Positions 1 through 11,812 of a DNA stretch of 64,000 bases are shown piece by piece. Both the position numbers and the translations under genes were made by a program. Below the pieces are notes generated by a model. That model saw nothing but the letters and a program-made list of their open reading frames with translations, was not told where the DNA came from and searched no databases. Location: contig PUDQ02000113.1 of the NCBI GenBank assembly GCA_002964805.2, positions 62,001-126,000 of the forward strand. The letters run 5' to 3'. Source of the DNA: Trametes villosa (Eukaryota > Basidiomycota > Agaricomycetes > Polyporales > Polyporaceae). Each line of letters begins with the position of its first letter. The first letter of the stretch is position 1.

Positions 1-696
1 TCGGCGGAGCCGTGGCGGCCGCGACCTGATGATGGTGCTGACGAGTCCGGGGTAGCAGGCTTGGACGAGGGCGCGGGCTTGCTTCCGCGGGAGTTCGGCC
101 TCGTGTCGTCTGGACGCGATCCCCAGCGCGACGCCATGGCCAGGGAAAGAACCTTGAGTAGGAAGAGCTGTGATTGCAAGACGTCCGCACTCCGGAAGCC
201 CGCGCCTTCGATTTGCTGTAGAATAGATGCAGTGCCAATTCGACAGCCAAGCGAGAGTCGCGGCGTACCTTCGCGAGCTTGTCCACTTGCTCCGTAAGTG
301 CGAGAGAGATCATATCCAGCGAATCCTTTGAGAGCTCGACCAACGAGTCTACCGTCTGTTGCACCGCTTCGTCCGCCTCCAGTTCCGTTAATGAGATCCC
401 CGAATTACATGGAAGCTACGCGCATATGGTCAGAATCCTGGCCACGGGCGTCCTTCTCGGACGCGTTCCGCAGGTATACGGTTGATGCGCACCTTGTTTT
501 TGAGCCTGTTTATGAGGACTTGGACTACTTTTTGCTGTGGGGACGGCGGGATGTTCGTGGACGAGGCGTATGGGAGGTTCTGTGATTGGAGCACTGGCGA
601 CTGCGCCGATATACTGTGATTTGAGCCATTGCTCCTGTGGACACGGGTGGAAGAGCTGGCTATATTATGGCTGGCGGAGGCACGCCTGGCCGGCAT
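1..696 (-). CDS. N-terminus of large RasGAP-like (IRA/neurofibromin type) protein, partial
   Basis: Minus-strand gene starting at the ATG at 696 and running off the left edge. Exons 493-696, 269-415 and 1-215; both introns are GT-AG and the phases join cleanly (68 + 49 codons, then open). The protein starts with a Ser-rich segment. A helical region follows with the motif PQQKVVQVLINRLKNK joined across the first intron to LPCNSGISLTELEAD, then LVELSKDSLDMISLALT and VLQSQLFLLKVLSLAMASRW. The order and spacing of these helices resemble what I recall of the extreme N-terminus of yeast IRA proteins, which are Ras GTPase-activating proteins, but the GAP domain lies outside the window. The family call is therefore tentative; that this is a real coding start is much firmer. 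Confidence 0.6.
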
Positions 697-2335
697 TGCT
701 CATGAGTTGCCGCGTGTCGGCGTGTAGGTCGTGAGGAGGAGAGCAGCGAGGGGGAGGTGGTACGGAGGGAACCAAGAAGGAGAGGAAGGGGGGTATGGGG
801 AAGCCAAGAGGCCTCTGGGGACGACGGCACAGAGAGCGGAGCGCGACTCTCACTGGCAGTCGCAGAGCCGGCAACTGGACAGTGGACAGCGACTTCGAAT
901 CGCACGCGGGGCGCGCGCCTCCCAGCCAGTTACGCGCTTACGTACGCCCCATATATGGCAGTGCCGTCGGCTCCCCAAGCAGAACTTCATGAATTCGGCC
1001 CCACGTGTTATACATATGGGCCCGTGTGTACAGCACATGCCACATCCCTCCTCAACACTACCTTTCTCAGCCATGGATAACGCGAGATGCCACAGTGGTA
1101 CACAGAGATCCCTTTGCAACGCTCGAATCGGTACTCCAGTGCGCGCTGGGCCAATGATGGGACAAGTGTCGCAGGTACGGGGTTCCCTCGTCGGCCCAAT
1201 GAACGGAGAGCATTTCACCCTGCAGCGCCCTGAGCAGACCAACTGGCCGACATGCACTGCGATGAACATGATGGTCTGATACACAAGGAGCGAGTCATGA
1301 TCGGACACACCTCGCTGGCGGTGTGGGGTCCGAGCACCACACTTATAGCGGACAATAGGCCGCATCGATGCTCAGTACCCCGTCGTCAGTCGGCATCTTG
1401 ATCTGAGTGTCAAAAGTTCCGACGGCTGGTCGACGAATGGGGCACAATAGGCCAGCCACAGGGAGGTATGGGCGTCGGCTTATCCGAGGAAATCATTTGC
1501 GCCTGAGGGGTTGATGGTCAGTTTGACTGGGATAGGACAATATTGTATTTCGCACATCTAGAGCTCTCAACGTCTGCGGTCTCGCTATGTGGTTCTCCGG
1601 GACAGCAAACTGTCCGTAGCCGGCACGAATGGTGGTCAGTTCACACAGGGGCGGGCCGCGGATGTGGTCATAGCGGAACATCCGGTACAATGCAGAACTT
1701 ATCCAGACGCGCGCGCACGATTCGTGCTTGGAAGATTGATCCGCCGTGCGGGGGCGTCCACAAACGCGTCTGCGCCTGCGCCCGCGCCATACTTAAGTAC
1801 AATAAATTATTGCCCAGGAAAGGCCTAGATCACGCTGGCCAAGGCCGGGTATATATACGAGCCCCCGCCTCCTGTCCCTACAAGATGATATCCTGCGATA
1901 GCCTCGTGGTTGCCTGAGTCGCGGCGTCACCCTCCGGAAACTCCGCCACAATCTGCACTCCGCATCGCAGAGGACTCGGCTGGCTTGTCTCTGTCCTCCT
2001 CCCCCGATTCTGAGGCGACCCTCCCGTAGAAAAACGCACCTACCCGCCAAGCGCCCCGCGGGACCTCCCCCCTCCTGTCGTATCGCTGTCGAACCCTGCC
2101 TATATCCCTTTGAATCGCTCTCTCCGTTTGTCGCTGACTGTCGTTCGCGCATAGCTCTTCTGCTTGTTTTTGTCTGCGTCTGCATCGAGTTTCCTGTCCT
2201 CCGTCTCGCTGTCGATTCTTCTCGTTTCTCGCCTCCTGGACGCCGCACACACGGAGCCGAAGGACCGACCATCCGCCCGACCGCTGCGCCAATCGATCTG
2301 CTGGACCTCTTCCGATCTTCACGTCCGCATTCGAC
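697..2335. other. Intergenic region between divergent genes, no gene seen
   Basis: About 1.6 kb separates the start of the minus-strand gene at 696 from the plus-strand RNA-binding protein at 2336. Open frames of up to 182 codons exist on both strands, but they lack recognisable domains, splice structure or composition typical of the neighbouring genes. A TATA-like run (TATATA) lies near 1850. The last 400 bases are pyrimidine-rich, as expected for a promoter and 5' leader. Confidence 0.5.
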
Positions 2336-5300
2336 ATGTCACGCTCGGACCCACACGGCCAGGACTACGACCCCGTTGGCTTCGACGGCCGCAACGGCGG
2401 CGAGCACGGCCCCGGCGGTGGCGGCCAGGACTACGGCGGCCACTTCAGGGACTTTATGCCCCGCGACGGCCTGCGCGAGAACCCGGCGGCGGCCGCGCGG
2501 GACTACGGCGCGCAGGAGTTCGGGCCCTCGACGACGTTCTACAACTCGTCGTACTCGTCCTCGCCGCCGCCCTTCACGGGCGATCGCAGGCCGCTGACGT
2601 CGAACAACATGGCAGGCGGCGGCTTCCCGTCGTTCGTCGCCCCGAGGATGCTCAACTCGGGCCAGGGGATCGGCGTCGGGACGGGGGGAAATTGGAATTC
2701 GAAGCCGGGCACGTACTCGGGCACGCCGAACTCGGGCAGGCCGTCCGGGGAAGGCAGCGGAGGGATGTCTTCACAAGTTCAACCGTCCGCACCCCCCTTG
2801 GTTCTTAACCACCACCATCGCCCCTCTCCCCCGCGCGGCCTCCCCGACCTCTACACCTCCCCCCTCCTAGCGTCCTCCCCTCCCTTCCCCGACCGCGAAA
2901 GTCGTGACGCCTTCCTGAACCAGCGACAGCACCACCAACCCAACCCGCTATCCGTCCAGCTCCCCTCTGCGCAGCCCCAGTCCCTTTCTTCTCCCAACAC
3001 CTCCGCACCCTCCGCACGCACGACCCTCTGGTGGGGCGAACTCGAGCCTTGGATGGATGAAGAATACGCAAAGCAGGTCTGCACCCTCATGGGTTGGGAT
3101 CCTGTCGGCATCAAGGTCCCCCGCCCTGCGCCCGACCCCATCACCGGCCAGCAGGCCAACAACCCGGGCTACTGTTTCCTGACGTTCCCCACCCAGTCAC
3201 ATGCCGCGTCCGTCCTCTCGCAGGTCAACAACAGCAACACGCCGCTGATCATGCCAAACTCTGCGAAGCCCTTCTCGCTCAACTGGGCATCGTCGGTTCC
3301 TTCAGCCCCGCTGCCGTCCGCTGTACCGGGTCAGACCATTTCCATCCCCGGCGTCCAGAACCCCCAGTACCCTAAGGAGTACAGCATCTTCGTGGGCGAC
3401 CTCGCTCCGGAGGTTTCGAACTCGGACCTCGTTGCTGTCTTCAGGAACCCGGTCCTTGGCCTGCGCAATGACCGCGAGCCGCGCTTCATCCGGCCGTTCT
3501 TGAGCTGCAAGAGTGCGAAGATTATGCTGGACCCTGTCACCGGCGTGTCCCGTGGCTACGGCTTCGTCAGGTACGTTGGGTACTTGCTGCGCCTTATAGC
3601 GTGAGGACTGACGTCTTCTTTAGGTTCACGGATGAGGCCGATCAACAGCGTGCCCTCATCGAGATGCACGGTCTCTACTGCCTGTCGCGGCCCAGTCAGT
3701 TCACCCCTGCGCTTTTCCCTCGCGTAAATCTGACTTGTACACAGTGCGCATTTCTCCCGCGACGGCGAAGTTCAAGCCGGCCCCCGGTATGACTGGCTTC
3801 GACTTCGCCCAAATGCCGTATCCTTCCATGATGCAGCCACCTCAGTCTCACCCCGCGCAGGATCCTTCGGCCCATGCCCTCGCGCTCCCTACCTCCGCTC
3901 AGGCTAAGAGCGTGTCAGCGCCGCTCGCAGGCTCAGCGGCTGCGTCTGCTTCCGCTGGATCCCTCGCGAACAATGCGGTGTCCAACTCGAGTTCCGCGGC
4001 GTCCCTTTCGGCGCCGTCCCTCAGTTCTGGTACCAGTACCACGTCGTCATCCACGCTGGCGTCGGCGACCTCCGAGGACGCGCTGAAGTCCGGGCAGTTT
4101 GGAAATGCCAACGGGACTGGCTCTACCTCATCGAGCGGCACCACGCAGTCTATCACTGCGTCGTTCGCCCAACAGAACCCCGGCTACAACCTGTCGGAGG
4201 AGTCCTGGAAGCATCATGCTCAGGCCCGCGCCATCCTGTCGAATCTTATCGGGCCCAATGGCGAGCAACTGACGTCGTCGGATCCATACAACACGACGGT
4301 GTTCGTCGGTGGACTGTCTCCTTTGATCAATGAGGATACGTTGAGGACCTTCTTCGCCCCCTTCGGCGAGATCCATTATGTAAGGAGCGATCATACCATT
4401 CCCTTGCACATCCGCTTATCACTGTGTTTAGGTCAAGGTCCCCGTCGGGAAACACTGTGGCTTTGTCCAGTTCGTTCGCAAGCCCGACGCTGAGCGCGCC
4501 ATCGAGAAGATGCAGGGCTTCCCTATCGGAGGTAGCAGGATCCGACTGAGTTGGGGGCGTAGTCAGTGTAAGTCTAAAGGCCGTGGCAATGCTTGCGGAT
4601 TACTCATGTTTCGATAGACAAAGCGGCACAGGCAGCAGCGCAGGCCGCCCAGGCGGCCGCTTTCCAGGCCCAGTACCAGCCGCAGGCGCCCACCCCGGGC
4701 GTCCCGTTGCCGAGCATGCAGGTTCCCAATCAGCAGAACCCCCCCAGTACCCTTACCCCCGAGCAAGCGCTTCAGCTTCTCGAGAAGTTTGGACTGACGA
4801 ATCTCCTAGCCGGCGGTGCCGCAGCTGGCAGTGGAGCGGAGAATGTGAGTAACGAGCGTCAGATTGCAGCTGCTCTGCTCAACGACGACCATGACGATCG
4901 CTTGGCGTCGTTCAACGCATTCGCTCCTCCTGTCTTTGCTCCCCGCCAGACTGGCAGCACCACGATCACTACCACCTTCTCACCGTTCTCCCCCGATCCC
5001 AACTACCTCGGAGAACGCGCGAACGCCGACGTCTCGACCACGCAGGGGCAGTCTCTTTCGCACACCTCGAAGGCGTACACGCCGTGGTACACTGGGCAGG
5101 ACGAGAAGGTCGGGAGCGCTAGCGGGAAGGTATCGCCTACCTCCATGCAGAGCGGTCGCACGTCGAGCGTACCCCATCGCTTCACGTCGTTCCTCGGCGA
5201 GTCGCCGGCTCCTGGATCATACCAACCTACCCGCACATCCAGCCGTCAGGAGACTGCCATCTCCAGGCCCGAGCCTACTCGTCGTGGTTCGCAACACCAA

Positions 5301-5417
5301 GAGCATCGCCTGTCGCAGGGGCAAGAGTCCGAGGCCATGCGGGATTTCAACGGCACGTTGGCCAGCCTTTCCCTCGACGATCACGACAACTCGCAGTCGC
5401 ACACCGCCGCACATTAA
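2336..5417 (+). CDS. RNA-binding protein with three RRMs, Nam8/Ngr1/TIA-1 type
   Basis: Exons 2336-3570, 3624-3694, 3745-4379, 4432-4567 and 4618-5417, giving 958 aa. A long Gly/Ser/Pro-rich N-terminus precedes RRM1 (about residues 229-320, starting LWWGELEPWMDEEY), RRM2 (about 350-445, with RNP-like SIFVGDLAPEV and RGYGFVRF) and, after a Ser/Ala-rich linker, RRM3 (about 622-700, NTTVFVGGLSP and GFVQFV). A Gln/Ala-rich stretch follows RRM3. This WGEL-first, three-RRM order is typical of yeast Ngr1/Nam8 and S. pombe Csx1, which bind U1 snRNA/pre-mRNA or mRNA 3' UTRs to control splicing and mRNA stability. Which of these roles applies here cannot be told from sequence. Introns two to four fall inside RRM2, RRM3 and just after it. 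Confidence 0.9.
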
Positions 5418-6055
5418 CTCAACAAACAATCGCCGCCCCAAGGACGCTCCAACATCTACTCCCATAATTTCTCTTCTGTTCTGGCTTTGTTTCCTCGTTC
5501 GTTCCAGTTCGTTTCGCGCCCACACCATCCTATGGCTATCGAATGTCACCTTTACGTTCTTAACGACGCTGTGTCAATCTCGCCTTCCGTACTTCCCATC
5601 ATGTTCCATGTCAGTGTGCGGAATCTGTTATATACACCCCCCTCTGCATAGCATCTCCCCTGTCGTACTACTCTCCTGTTAGTCTCCAAGTCTCCAATGT
5701 TCGCCGCCACGACACCTCTCACACGCCTCGCGAAGCCCCATCTCCGTTCTCTCGTTTTGTCCAGCCTACTCTCCTAGCTTCTGTTGCATCTCGATAGTAT
5801 CTGCTGTTTAACGGGAGGTTATTGCCTTTCCGTACAATGACGACTAATGATGAGACAGGTCAAACTCCTCGAGTGTGCGTACGACGTTCCTTCCCTCTCG
5901 TCGTGCAAAGTCAGTCGTCGTCGAAGTTCTGCGTAAGGGCGCCAAGGAGTGGGTGGGCGCTCCGCTAAATCAGGGCAAACCCTGGAATAGGGTCAGGATC
6001 ACTTTCTGGCCATCGCCCAATTTTCGCTCGACGTTCCGCACGACGACCTCCCATC
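5418..6055. other. Intergenic region, 3' UTR and eIF3b promoter
   Basis: About 640 bases between two plus-strand genes. The first 300 are pyrimidine-rich and probably the 3' UTR of the RNA-binding protein gene. No gene, repeat or RNA is seen. Confidence 0.5.
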
Positions 6056-8682
6056 ATGGCTTCCAACGGTGTAAACGGCGCATTCCACGACGACGAGGAC
6101 ATTGACTACTCGGACATTGAAGCGAAGTGTGTCTGCCAGCCCCCACCCTTGCCGCTGCGAGATCCTCACAGCCCGTGGCAGATACCAGGTCGAATACGAT
6201 GAGAGCTTCGACAACATCCTAGTCGTCGACGGCGTGCCGGTCATCGACAAGGCGAAGCTAGAAAAGCTCCTGCAGAAGATCTCGAAGGATTTCTCGCGCA
6301 AGGGGTGCCCCATTAAGCCGGAGAACATCACCGTCCCTTGGAACGATGCGGCGGGGAAGAGCAAGGGGTGCGTCTCGCTCGGTCTTGCTTGAATTCGCTC
6401 GGGAGTCTGACCGCGTTGGGGCTGTAGCTTCCTCTTCATGGAGTTCAAAAACGCAGACGATGCGTCGCGCGCGCTCTTGACGATGAACGGACACGCCTTC
6501 GACGCGAAGCACACCTTCCTGATCAACCGCTTCACCGACTTTGAGCGGTACCTGAACGTGGACGAGACTTACCACGAACCCCCTCCGGAGGAGTACAAGC
6601 CCAAGGTGAGCATCCTCATTGTTCTCGGGCGACTGGACAGGAGTGAACCGATGTGCGCTAGGAACACTTGCGTGCTTGGCTCGGAGACCCGCAAGGCCGC
6701 GACCAGTACGCCACCTACCGTGGAGATGAGGTTGAGATCCACTGGCACGGGAAGCCCTCGCAGTGCGAGATCGCTTTCAGCAAACTCGTGAGTAGCTCTC
6801 AGAACCGCAGCATAACGGTGTCGGTGTAACATTTCCTCCGCAGAACTGGACGGATCTGTACGTCTCGTGGTCTCCCATGGGCACGTACCTCGCGTCGCTG
6901 CACCGCCAAGGTGTGCGCCTCTGGGGCGGCTCGTCCTGGGAGCCGCTGCAGCGGTTCGCGCACCCGCTCGTGAAGCTCATCGACTTCTCGCCGAACGAGC
7001 AGTACATGGTCACCTGGTCGTTCGACCCGATCGTCGTGCGCGAGGGCGCGGAGCAGGGCCCGCAGTACTTCTCGCCCGAGGACGAGGGGAACAACATCGC
7101 GGTGTGGGACATCCGCACGGGCCACCTGCTCCGCACGTTCCCGAGCGCGTACCCCGAGGGCGACGAGGCGAAGAAGCAGATGCAGTGGCCCGCGCTCAAG
7201 TGGAGCCCGGACGACAAGTTCGTTGCGCGCGTCACGCCCGGCCAGCAGATCAGCGTGTACGAGCTGCCCGGCATGGGCCTGCAGGGTAAGAAGTCGATCA
7301 AGATCGAGGGCGTCGTCGACTTTGAGTGGCGGCCGCTCGGGGACAAGGACCGCGAGGAGCTGGAGAAGGAGAACAAGGCGGGCGCGAACGGCGCGCCGGC
7401 GAAGCAGAAGAAGGCGCGGGAGAACATGCTTGCGTACTGGACGCCTGAGGTCCAGAACCAGCCTGCCCGTGTCACGGTGACGAGCTTCCCCGGTCGCGAG
7501 ATCCTGCGGCAGAAGAACCTGTTCAACGTCACTGAGGTATGTTGTCCATCCCCAGCATGGTGACCGTGGCTGAGACTGATAATGACCGCTCGTTGTAGTG
7601 CAAACTCTACTGGCAAAACCAGGGTGACTTCCTCTGCGTCAAGGTCGACCGCCATACCAAAACGAAGAAGTCCATCTTCTGCAACCTGGAGATCTTCCGT
7701 GTCCGCGAAAAGGGCTTCCCTGTCGAGATCATCGAGCTCAAGGGTACGCAACAGTCCCCATATTTTGTCGGCGAGGTGCTCATGCAGAATTATAGACACC
7801 GTCACCGACTTCTCCTGGGAGCCCAAGGGCGAGCGGTTCGCACTCGTCTCAAGCAGCGACCCCAACCTCGGCAACCCCGGCCCTGGTATTACTATCAAGA
7901 CGGACGTCAGCTTTTACCAGCTGGACCGCACAAAGGGCGACTTCAAGCTGCTCAAGACGCTCCCGGCACGGACAAGCAACACCGTCCGCTGGTCGCCCCG
8001 CGGACGTCATGTCGTGCTCGCGACCGTTGGCTCATCAAGCAAATCCGAGCTAGAGTTCTGGGACCTGGACTTCACCTCGGACGAGACCCGCCGCGAGGGT
8101 GCTCCTTGGGGTACCGGCATCCAGCACCTGGGCACCGCTGACCACTACGCGCTCACCGATGCGGAGTGGGACCCTAGCGGTCGGTACCTCGCGACGAGTG
8201 CCAGTGCCTGGAGGCATACGGTATGTCAATCTGCTTCTGTGGTACTACTTGCCTTGCCTGACTCTTTTTCGCAGCTCGAGAACGGCTACGCGATCTGGGA
8301 CTTCCGCGGACAAGAGCTCGAGAAGCACATCCTCGACCGCTTCAAGCAGTTCTTGTGGCGCCCCCGCCCGCCGACGTTGCTCACTAAGGAGCAGCAGCGC
8401 CAAATCCGGAGGAACCTCAAGGAGTACAGCCGAGTATTCGACGAGGAGGACGCCGCGGAGGAGAGCAACGTCAGCGCGGAGCTCATCGCACACCGGAAGC
8501 GTCTGGTGGACGAGTGGAACGCGTGGCGGCTGCGCTGCAAGGAGGAGGTCGCGGAAGAGCGGAGGAAGCGGGGGAAGAAGGCCGACCCCGCGCTGGAGAA
8601 GCCGGTAGAGGAGGAGAAGGAGGAGATCGAGGTCTGGGTGGACGAGGTTATCGAGCAGATCGAGGAGGAGATCGTCGAGTAG
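6056..8682 (+). CDS. PRT1: Translation initiation factor eIF3 subunit b (PRT1)
   Basis: Eight exons: 6056-6126, 6182-6367, 6428-6605, 6662-6787, 6844-7536, 7599-7743, 7796-8220 and 8275-8682, giving 743 aa, the usual length for fungal eIF3b. The N-terminal RRM (about residues 24-120) contains [20 protein letters not shown] and [14 protein letters not shown] beta-propeller follows, with [14 protein letters not shown] and [18 protein letters not shown]. The C-terminus is charged and helical, ending EEIVE. eIF3b is the scaffold of the eIF3 complex, binding eIF3a, g, i and j on the 40S subunit in the cytoplasm. The start was chosen because the short first exon encodes the acidic [13 protein letters not shown] leader that splices in phase to the RRM. 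Confidence 0.95.
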
Positions 8683-9060
8683 CCGTCTCCTGCGGGGCCG
8701 TCTTGGCGTCTGGGCTTGACTTTGTGCTCGTGAATAGTTGTCTTTCTATGCATGTTGTATTCATCGCGACACTCAACATCCTTTCTCCGTGTGTTGTCCC
8801 TCGGTTGCTTGACCTGAGCGTGGCTCGGCTAGCGCTCAGTGGTAGCGTGACACGCGCGCCTGTCACCAGGTCACTTATGGGTCCGTGACGGCCTGTGACG
8901 GCGCGTCTTGGGAGAGCTCCACCAAGAACGGTCTCGAGCTCGAGTGCGTCGCGAGTGACGTCGACCGCCGCAAGACGATGCTCCCCATCGCGAACACGCT
9001 CGACTCCATCCACCATGGCCTCCGCTCTTATAAGAGCCTGGCCGTCGTCCCCGTCAAGAT
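8683..9060. other. Intergenic region, nothing recognised
   Basis: 378 bases between eIF3b and the SDR gene, both on the plus strand. This is presumably the eIF3b 3' UTR plus the SDR promoter. Open frames here do not continue into either gene. Confidence 0.45.
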
Positions 9061-10228
9061 ATGTTCTCTATCTTCCGCTCTGCACTCAGACAACCAGCAG
9101 CCGCTGCTCCTCGTATCTTCAAACCAGCTCGCGTACTAGGTACCACTATCACCAGCCGTTCTAACAGTACAATGTCTTCCGAAAACGCAAAATTCTCTAC
9201 GTCGCGCCTCTTCGACGTCGAAGGCTGGGTGGCCGTCGTTACCGGCGGCGGCACAGGAATCGGCCTCATGATTGCCCAAGCATTCGCGAACAACGGCGCG
9301 CGGGTGTACATCACCGGCCGCCGCCCCGAGGTGCTTGAGCAGGCCACGAAGGCCTGGGGCAAGTCCCTCGTGAACCCGCGCGGTCAACTCATCCCCATTC
9401 CCGCCGACGTCACCGACAAAGCGTCGATCCAGCACCTCGTTACTGAGATCAGCAAGAACGAGAAGCATATCGACGTACTCGTCAATAACGCCGGCGTCAG
9501 CCTGGGCACGAGCGAGGTTGAGAAGGGCGATGAGAGCGCTCAGGCGCTCAAGGACCAGCTTTGGAACGAGGAATTCTCCAACTGGGAGGATACGTACAAG
9601 ACGAACGTCATTAGGTAGGTGCATATACATATGCGCTCCGTGACCGCATTTCGCTTACCCGTGTATGTTCAGCTACTTCTTCACTACGGCCGCATTCATC
9701 CCTCTCCTGTCCGCTGCTGCTCGGGAAGGTCACACCGGCTCGGTTATCAACATCTCGTCGATGTCAGGCATCACCCGGACAACCCAGCACCACTTCAAGT
9801 ACAACGTCTCCAAAGCCGCCACGATCCACCTCAGCACACTCCTGGCCCAGGAGCTTCGTCGGCCTGGCGTGAAAGTCCGGGTCAACAACATTGCTCCTGG
9901 TATCTTCCCCAGCGAGATGACTCGTACGTACACTAGCCTGCTTCAATATACGCGCCTAGCTCACGAAATCTGCAGAGGGCGAGTCCGATGACAAGAACAA
10001 GTCCCACATGGAGGTTCCGCCAGACTACGGCGAGAAGAAGGGTATCCCTGCTGGCCGCCCAGGTCGCGATGAGGACATGGCGCAAACAGCGTTGTACATC
10101 GCCACGAATGAGTACTTGTACGGTCAGGTACGTCATACCCTTAGCGACACGCTACAGGCGATACGATGCTGACTTGCGGTCCTCAGACGATTCCCGTTGA
10201 AGGGGGCTACTTGCTTGAGCACCCGTAA
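9061..10228 (+). CDS. Short-chain dehydrogenase/reductase, possibly mitochondrial
   Basis: Exons 9061-9614, 9673-9923, 9976-10127 and 10187-10228, giving 332 aa. A classical SDR: the NAD(P)-binding motif TGGGTGIG near residue 63, then VLVNNAGVS, NISSMSG, the catalytic Tyr-Lys in YNVSKAA, and a C-terminal IPVEGGYLL. It therefore reduces or oxidises a carbonyl/hydroxyl with NAD(P)H; the substrate cannot be told from sequence. The first 38 residues are rich in Arg, Ser and Ala with no acidic residue, like a mitochondrial presequence. A second in-frame ATG at 9172 (MSSENAKF) would give a cytosolic form. The donor at 9924 is the least certain junction: a few residues after PSEMT depend on it. Confidence 0.88.
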
Positions 10229-10622
10229 GAATCTGGAGAAAATTCTACCAAGCCGTGTATTATACTGTACGTCTAGCGTTCGTCATGCCGGCAAACGATG
10301 TATCAAGTAGATATGTGTTCTTACTACGACTATGCTGCGGAGTGCAAGGAGCTTAGCGTCCCGAATTCGCCTCGCCATTGACGTCTCTCACCTATGCAAA
10401 GCAGGTTTAACACACGTTCAGCTGTCCGATAACCAATGGTCAAACTGACAGGAGATCAAAGAGCTATATGGTGTTTGCATTTAAACAGAAGGATCGCATC
10501 CAAGTGTACTCTAAACACTCCCTCAACGACCTGCCGGTACGTAGATGGGCTCGCACAGAGCTCGGCCCCTTCTCCTGTGGATATCAGAGCTGACGATGTC
10601 CTTGCTACACAGTGGAACCACG
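10229..10622. other. Intergenic region, nothing recognised
   Basis: 394 bases between the SDR gene and the first gene of the coiled-coil trio. The frame of the next gene stays open upstream of 10623 as far as 10545, but that extension lacks sequence conserved among the paralogues, so it is left out of the CDS. Confidence 0.4.
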
Positions 10623-11441
10623 ATGACTCGCAGGTTCGCCAGCACGCCCGACGCCGCCACTGAGTGGCTCGGCGACGCCACCTCTGTCCCTAGAACGGCG
10701 ATTGCATGCACCACGGTAGCACTCCTCTGCATCCTCTTTGTCGCCGTCGGCATCTTCGGCTACTGCCTCCTCGACGTATTCGTGCAGCGCCTGGACGCAC
10801 TGGTTGCAGCCAGCGCCGCGTCTATCACTGGGAAGACAGGCGCAGAGGGTCGATCTGCAGTTGCGGCGCAGCAGAAAGCCGAGTTCGAAACGCTCATGGA
10901 CGCGGTGCGCGTCGCGGAGAAGCAAAGCGAGTCTCTCCCGGCTGGGATTGTGGAGCTAATCTCTTCGCGGGACGCCGCAGATGCGAGGGCCAAGGCCGCG
11001 GAGGAGGCCGTGGGCTACTTCGAAAAGGCCTTCGAGGAACTACGGGACGAGGTCGCTCAGTGCAGCGAAGCCTTGGAGTGCAGCGTGCGGCACCGCGACG
11101 CAACGAGGCTCGAGCTGGAGGGGGCTGTCAAGATGCTGAAGGAGAAGGATGCGGTGCTCGCGGACCTGGAGGCGCGCAACGCCGCGCTGCAGAAGAAGGG
11201 CGACGACTACGAGTCGATGCAGCTGCTCGTGAAGAAGATGGCGTCGGAGAAGACGGAGCTCATGAGGAGGGCGGCGAAGGAGAAAGATGAGCTCGAGAGG
11301 GCGCTGTATCGCAAGGCGCAGGCGGAGCTGAAGGGCGCGCTGGAGGCGTTCTTGATCGAGGGTTCTGGGGAGCGGACGGCTAGCCTCGCGGCGGGACCCG
11401 CAGCAGTGTTTGCTACGAATTCGTCCTCTGAGTCTCAATGA
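10623..11441 (+). CDS. Single-pass membrane coiled-coil protein, tandem copy 1
   Basis: Intronless, 272 aa from the ATG at 10623. An in-frame extension to 10545 exists, but 10623 places the start at the same distance from the membrane segment as in the next gene. A short N-terminus with ATEWL is followed by one hydrophobic segment (about residues 25-50, IACTTVALLCILFVAVGIFGY). Then comes a long Lys/Glu/Ala/Arg-rich helix with heptad-like spacing to about residue 240, and a short Ser-rich tail. No catalytic motif or known domain is visible. It shares the ATEWL/TM/coiled-coil plan with the gene at 11813. It also shares a C-terminal block (KEKDELERALYRK...LKGALEAF) with the gene at 13238. Likely a tail-exposed membrane scaffold; function unknown. 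Confidence 0.75.
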   Translation: MTRRFASTPDAATEWLGDATSVPRTAIACTTVALLCILFVAVGIFGYCLLDVFVQRLDALVAASAASITGKTGAEGRSAVAAQQKAEFETLMDAVRVAEKQSESLPAGIVELISSRDAADARAKAAEEAVGYFEKAFEELRDEVAQCSEALECSVRHRDATRLELEGAVKMLKEKDAVLADLEARNAALQKKGDDYESMQLLVKKMASEKTELMRRAAKEKDELERALYRKAQAELKGALEAFLIEGSGERTASLAAGPAAVFATNSSSESQ

Positions 11442-11505
11442 ACATGTACTTCCCGCGTCGCTGCCTTTGGTTGATTAGATCTGTGTCTTTTATGCTCCAT
11501 GTATT

Positions 11506-11511
11506 AATAAA
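11506..11511 (+). terminator. AATAAA polyadenylation-like signal of coiled-coil copy 1
   Basis: A canonical AATAAA lies 65 bases after the stop codon at 11441, in an A/T-rich patch followed by a change of composition. It is a plausible cleavage/polyadenylation signal, although fungal signals are loosely defined. Confidence 0.4.
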
Positions 11512-11812
11512 AACGAGGATCGAGGCAGCGGCACGACTGAAGGCCTTGAGGACGCATCTCAATGAAAGGGCTTGACATCAGAACGTGTATGGCGGCACGC
11601 GTTCGTTGCACTTACGATCGAGACTGAGCTCGCTGACGGCCAAAGGCCTTGTACCTCGCGCCATCAAACGACTCGGAGAGGCGTCCATCGCATCCTCTAC
11701 TATTCTCGAGCACCCCCTACACGACCACGAATCCCTCACACCCATAGGTATTCCTCCAGTTGCTCGCTTGCACTCTATCGGTACTCAACAATCAATACAG
11801 AACAGAACCACC

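Noticed and set aside
731..1365. Overlapping open frames of 182 (plus) and 171 (minus) codons
   Set aside because: No domain, no splice structure, many Cys/Arg/Pro in no pattern; they overlap each other in an otherwise non-coding region.
4845..4868. GTGAGT...GCAG inside the last exon of the three-RRM protein
   Set aside because: It would make a 24-base intron, too short to splice; the sequence is read through as coding.
10545..10622. N-terminal extension of coiled-coil copy 1
   Set aside because: In frame, but it has no counterpart in copy 2, whose start aligns with the ATG at 10623.
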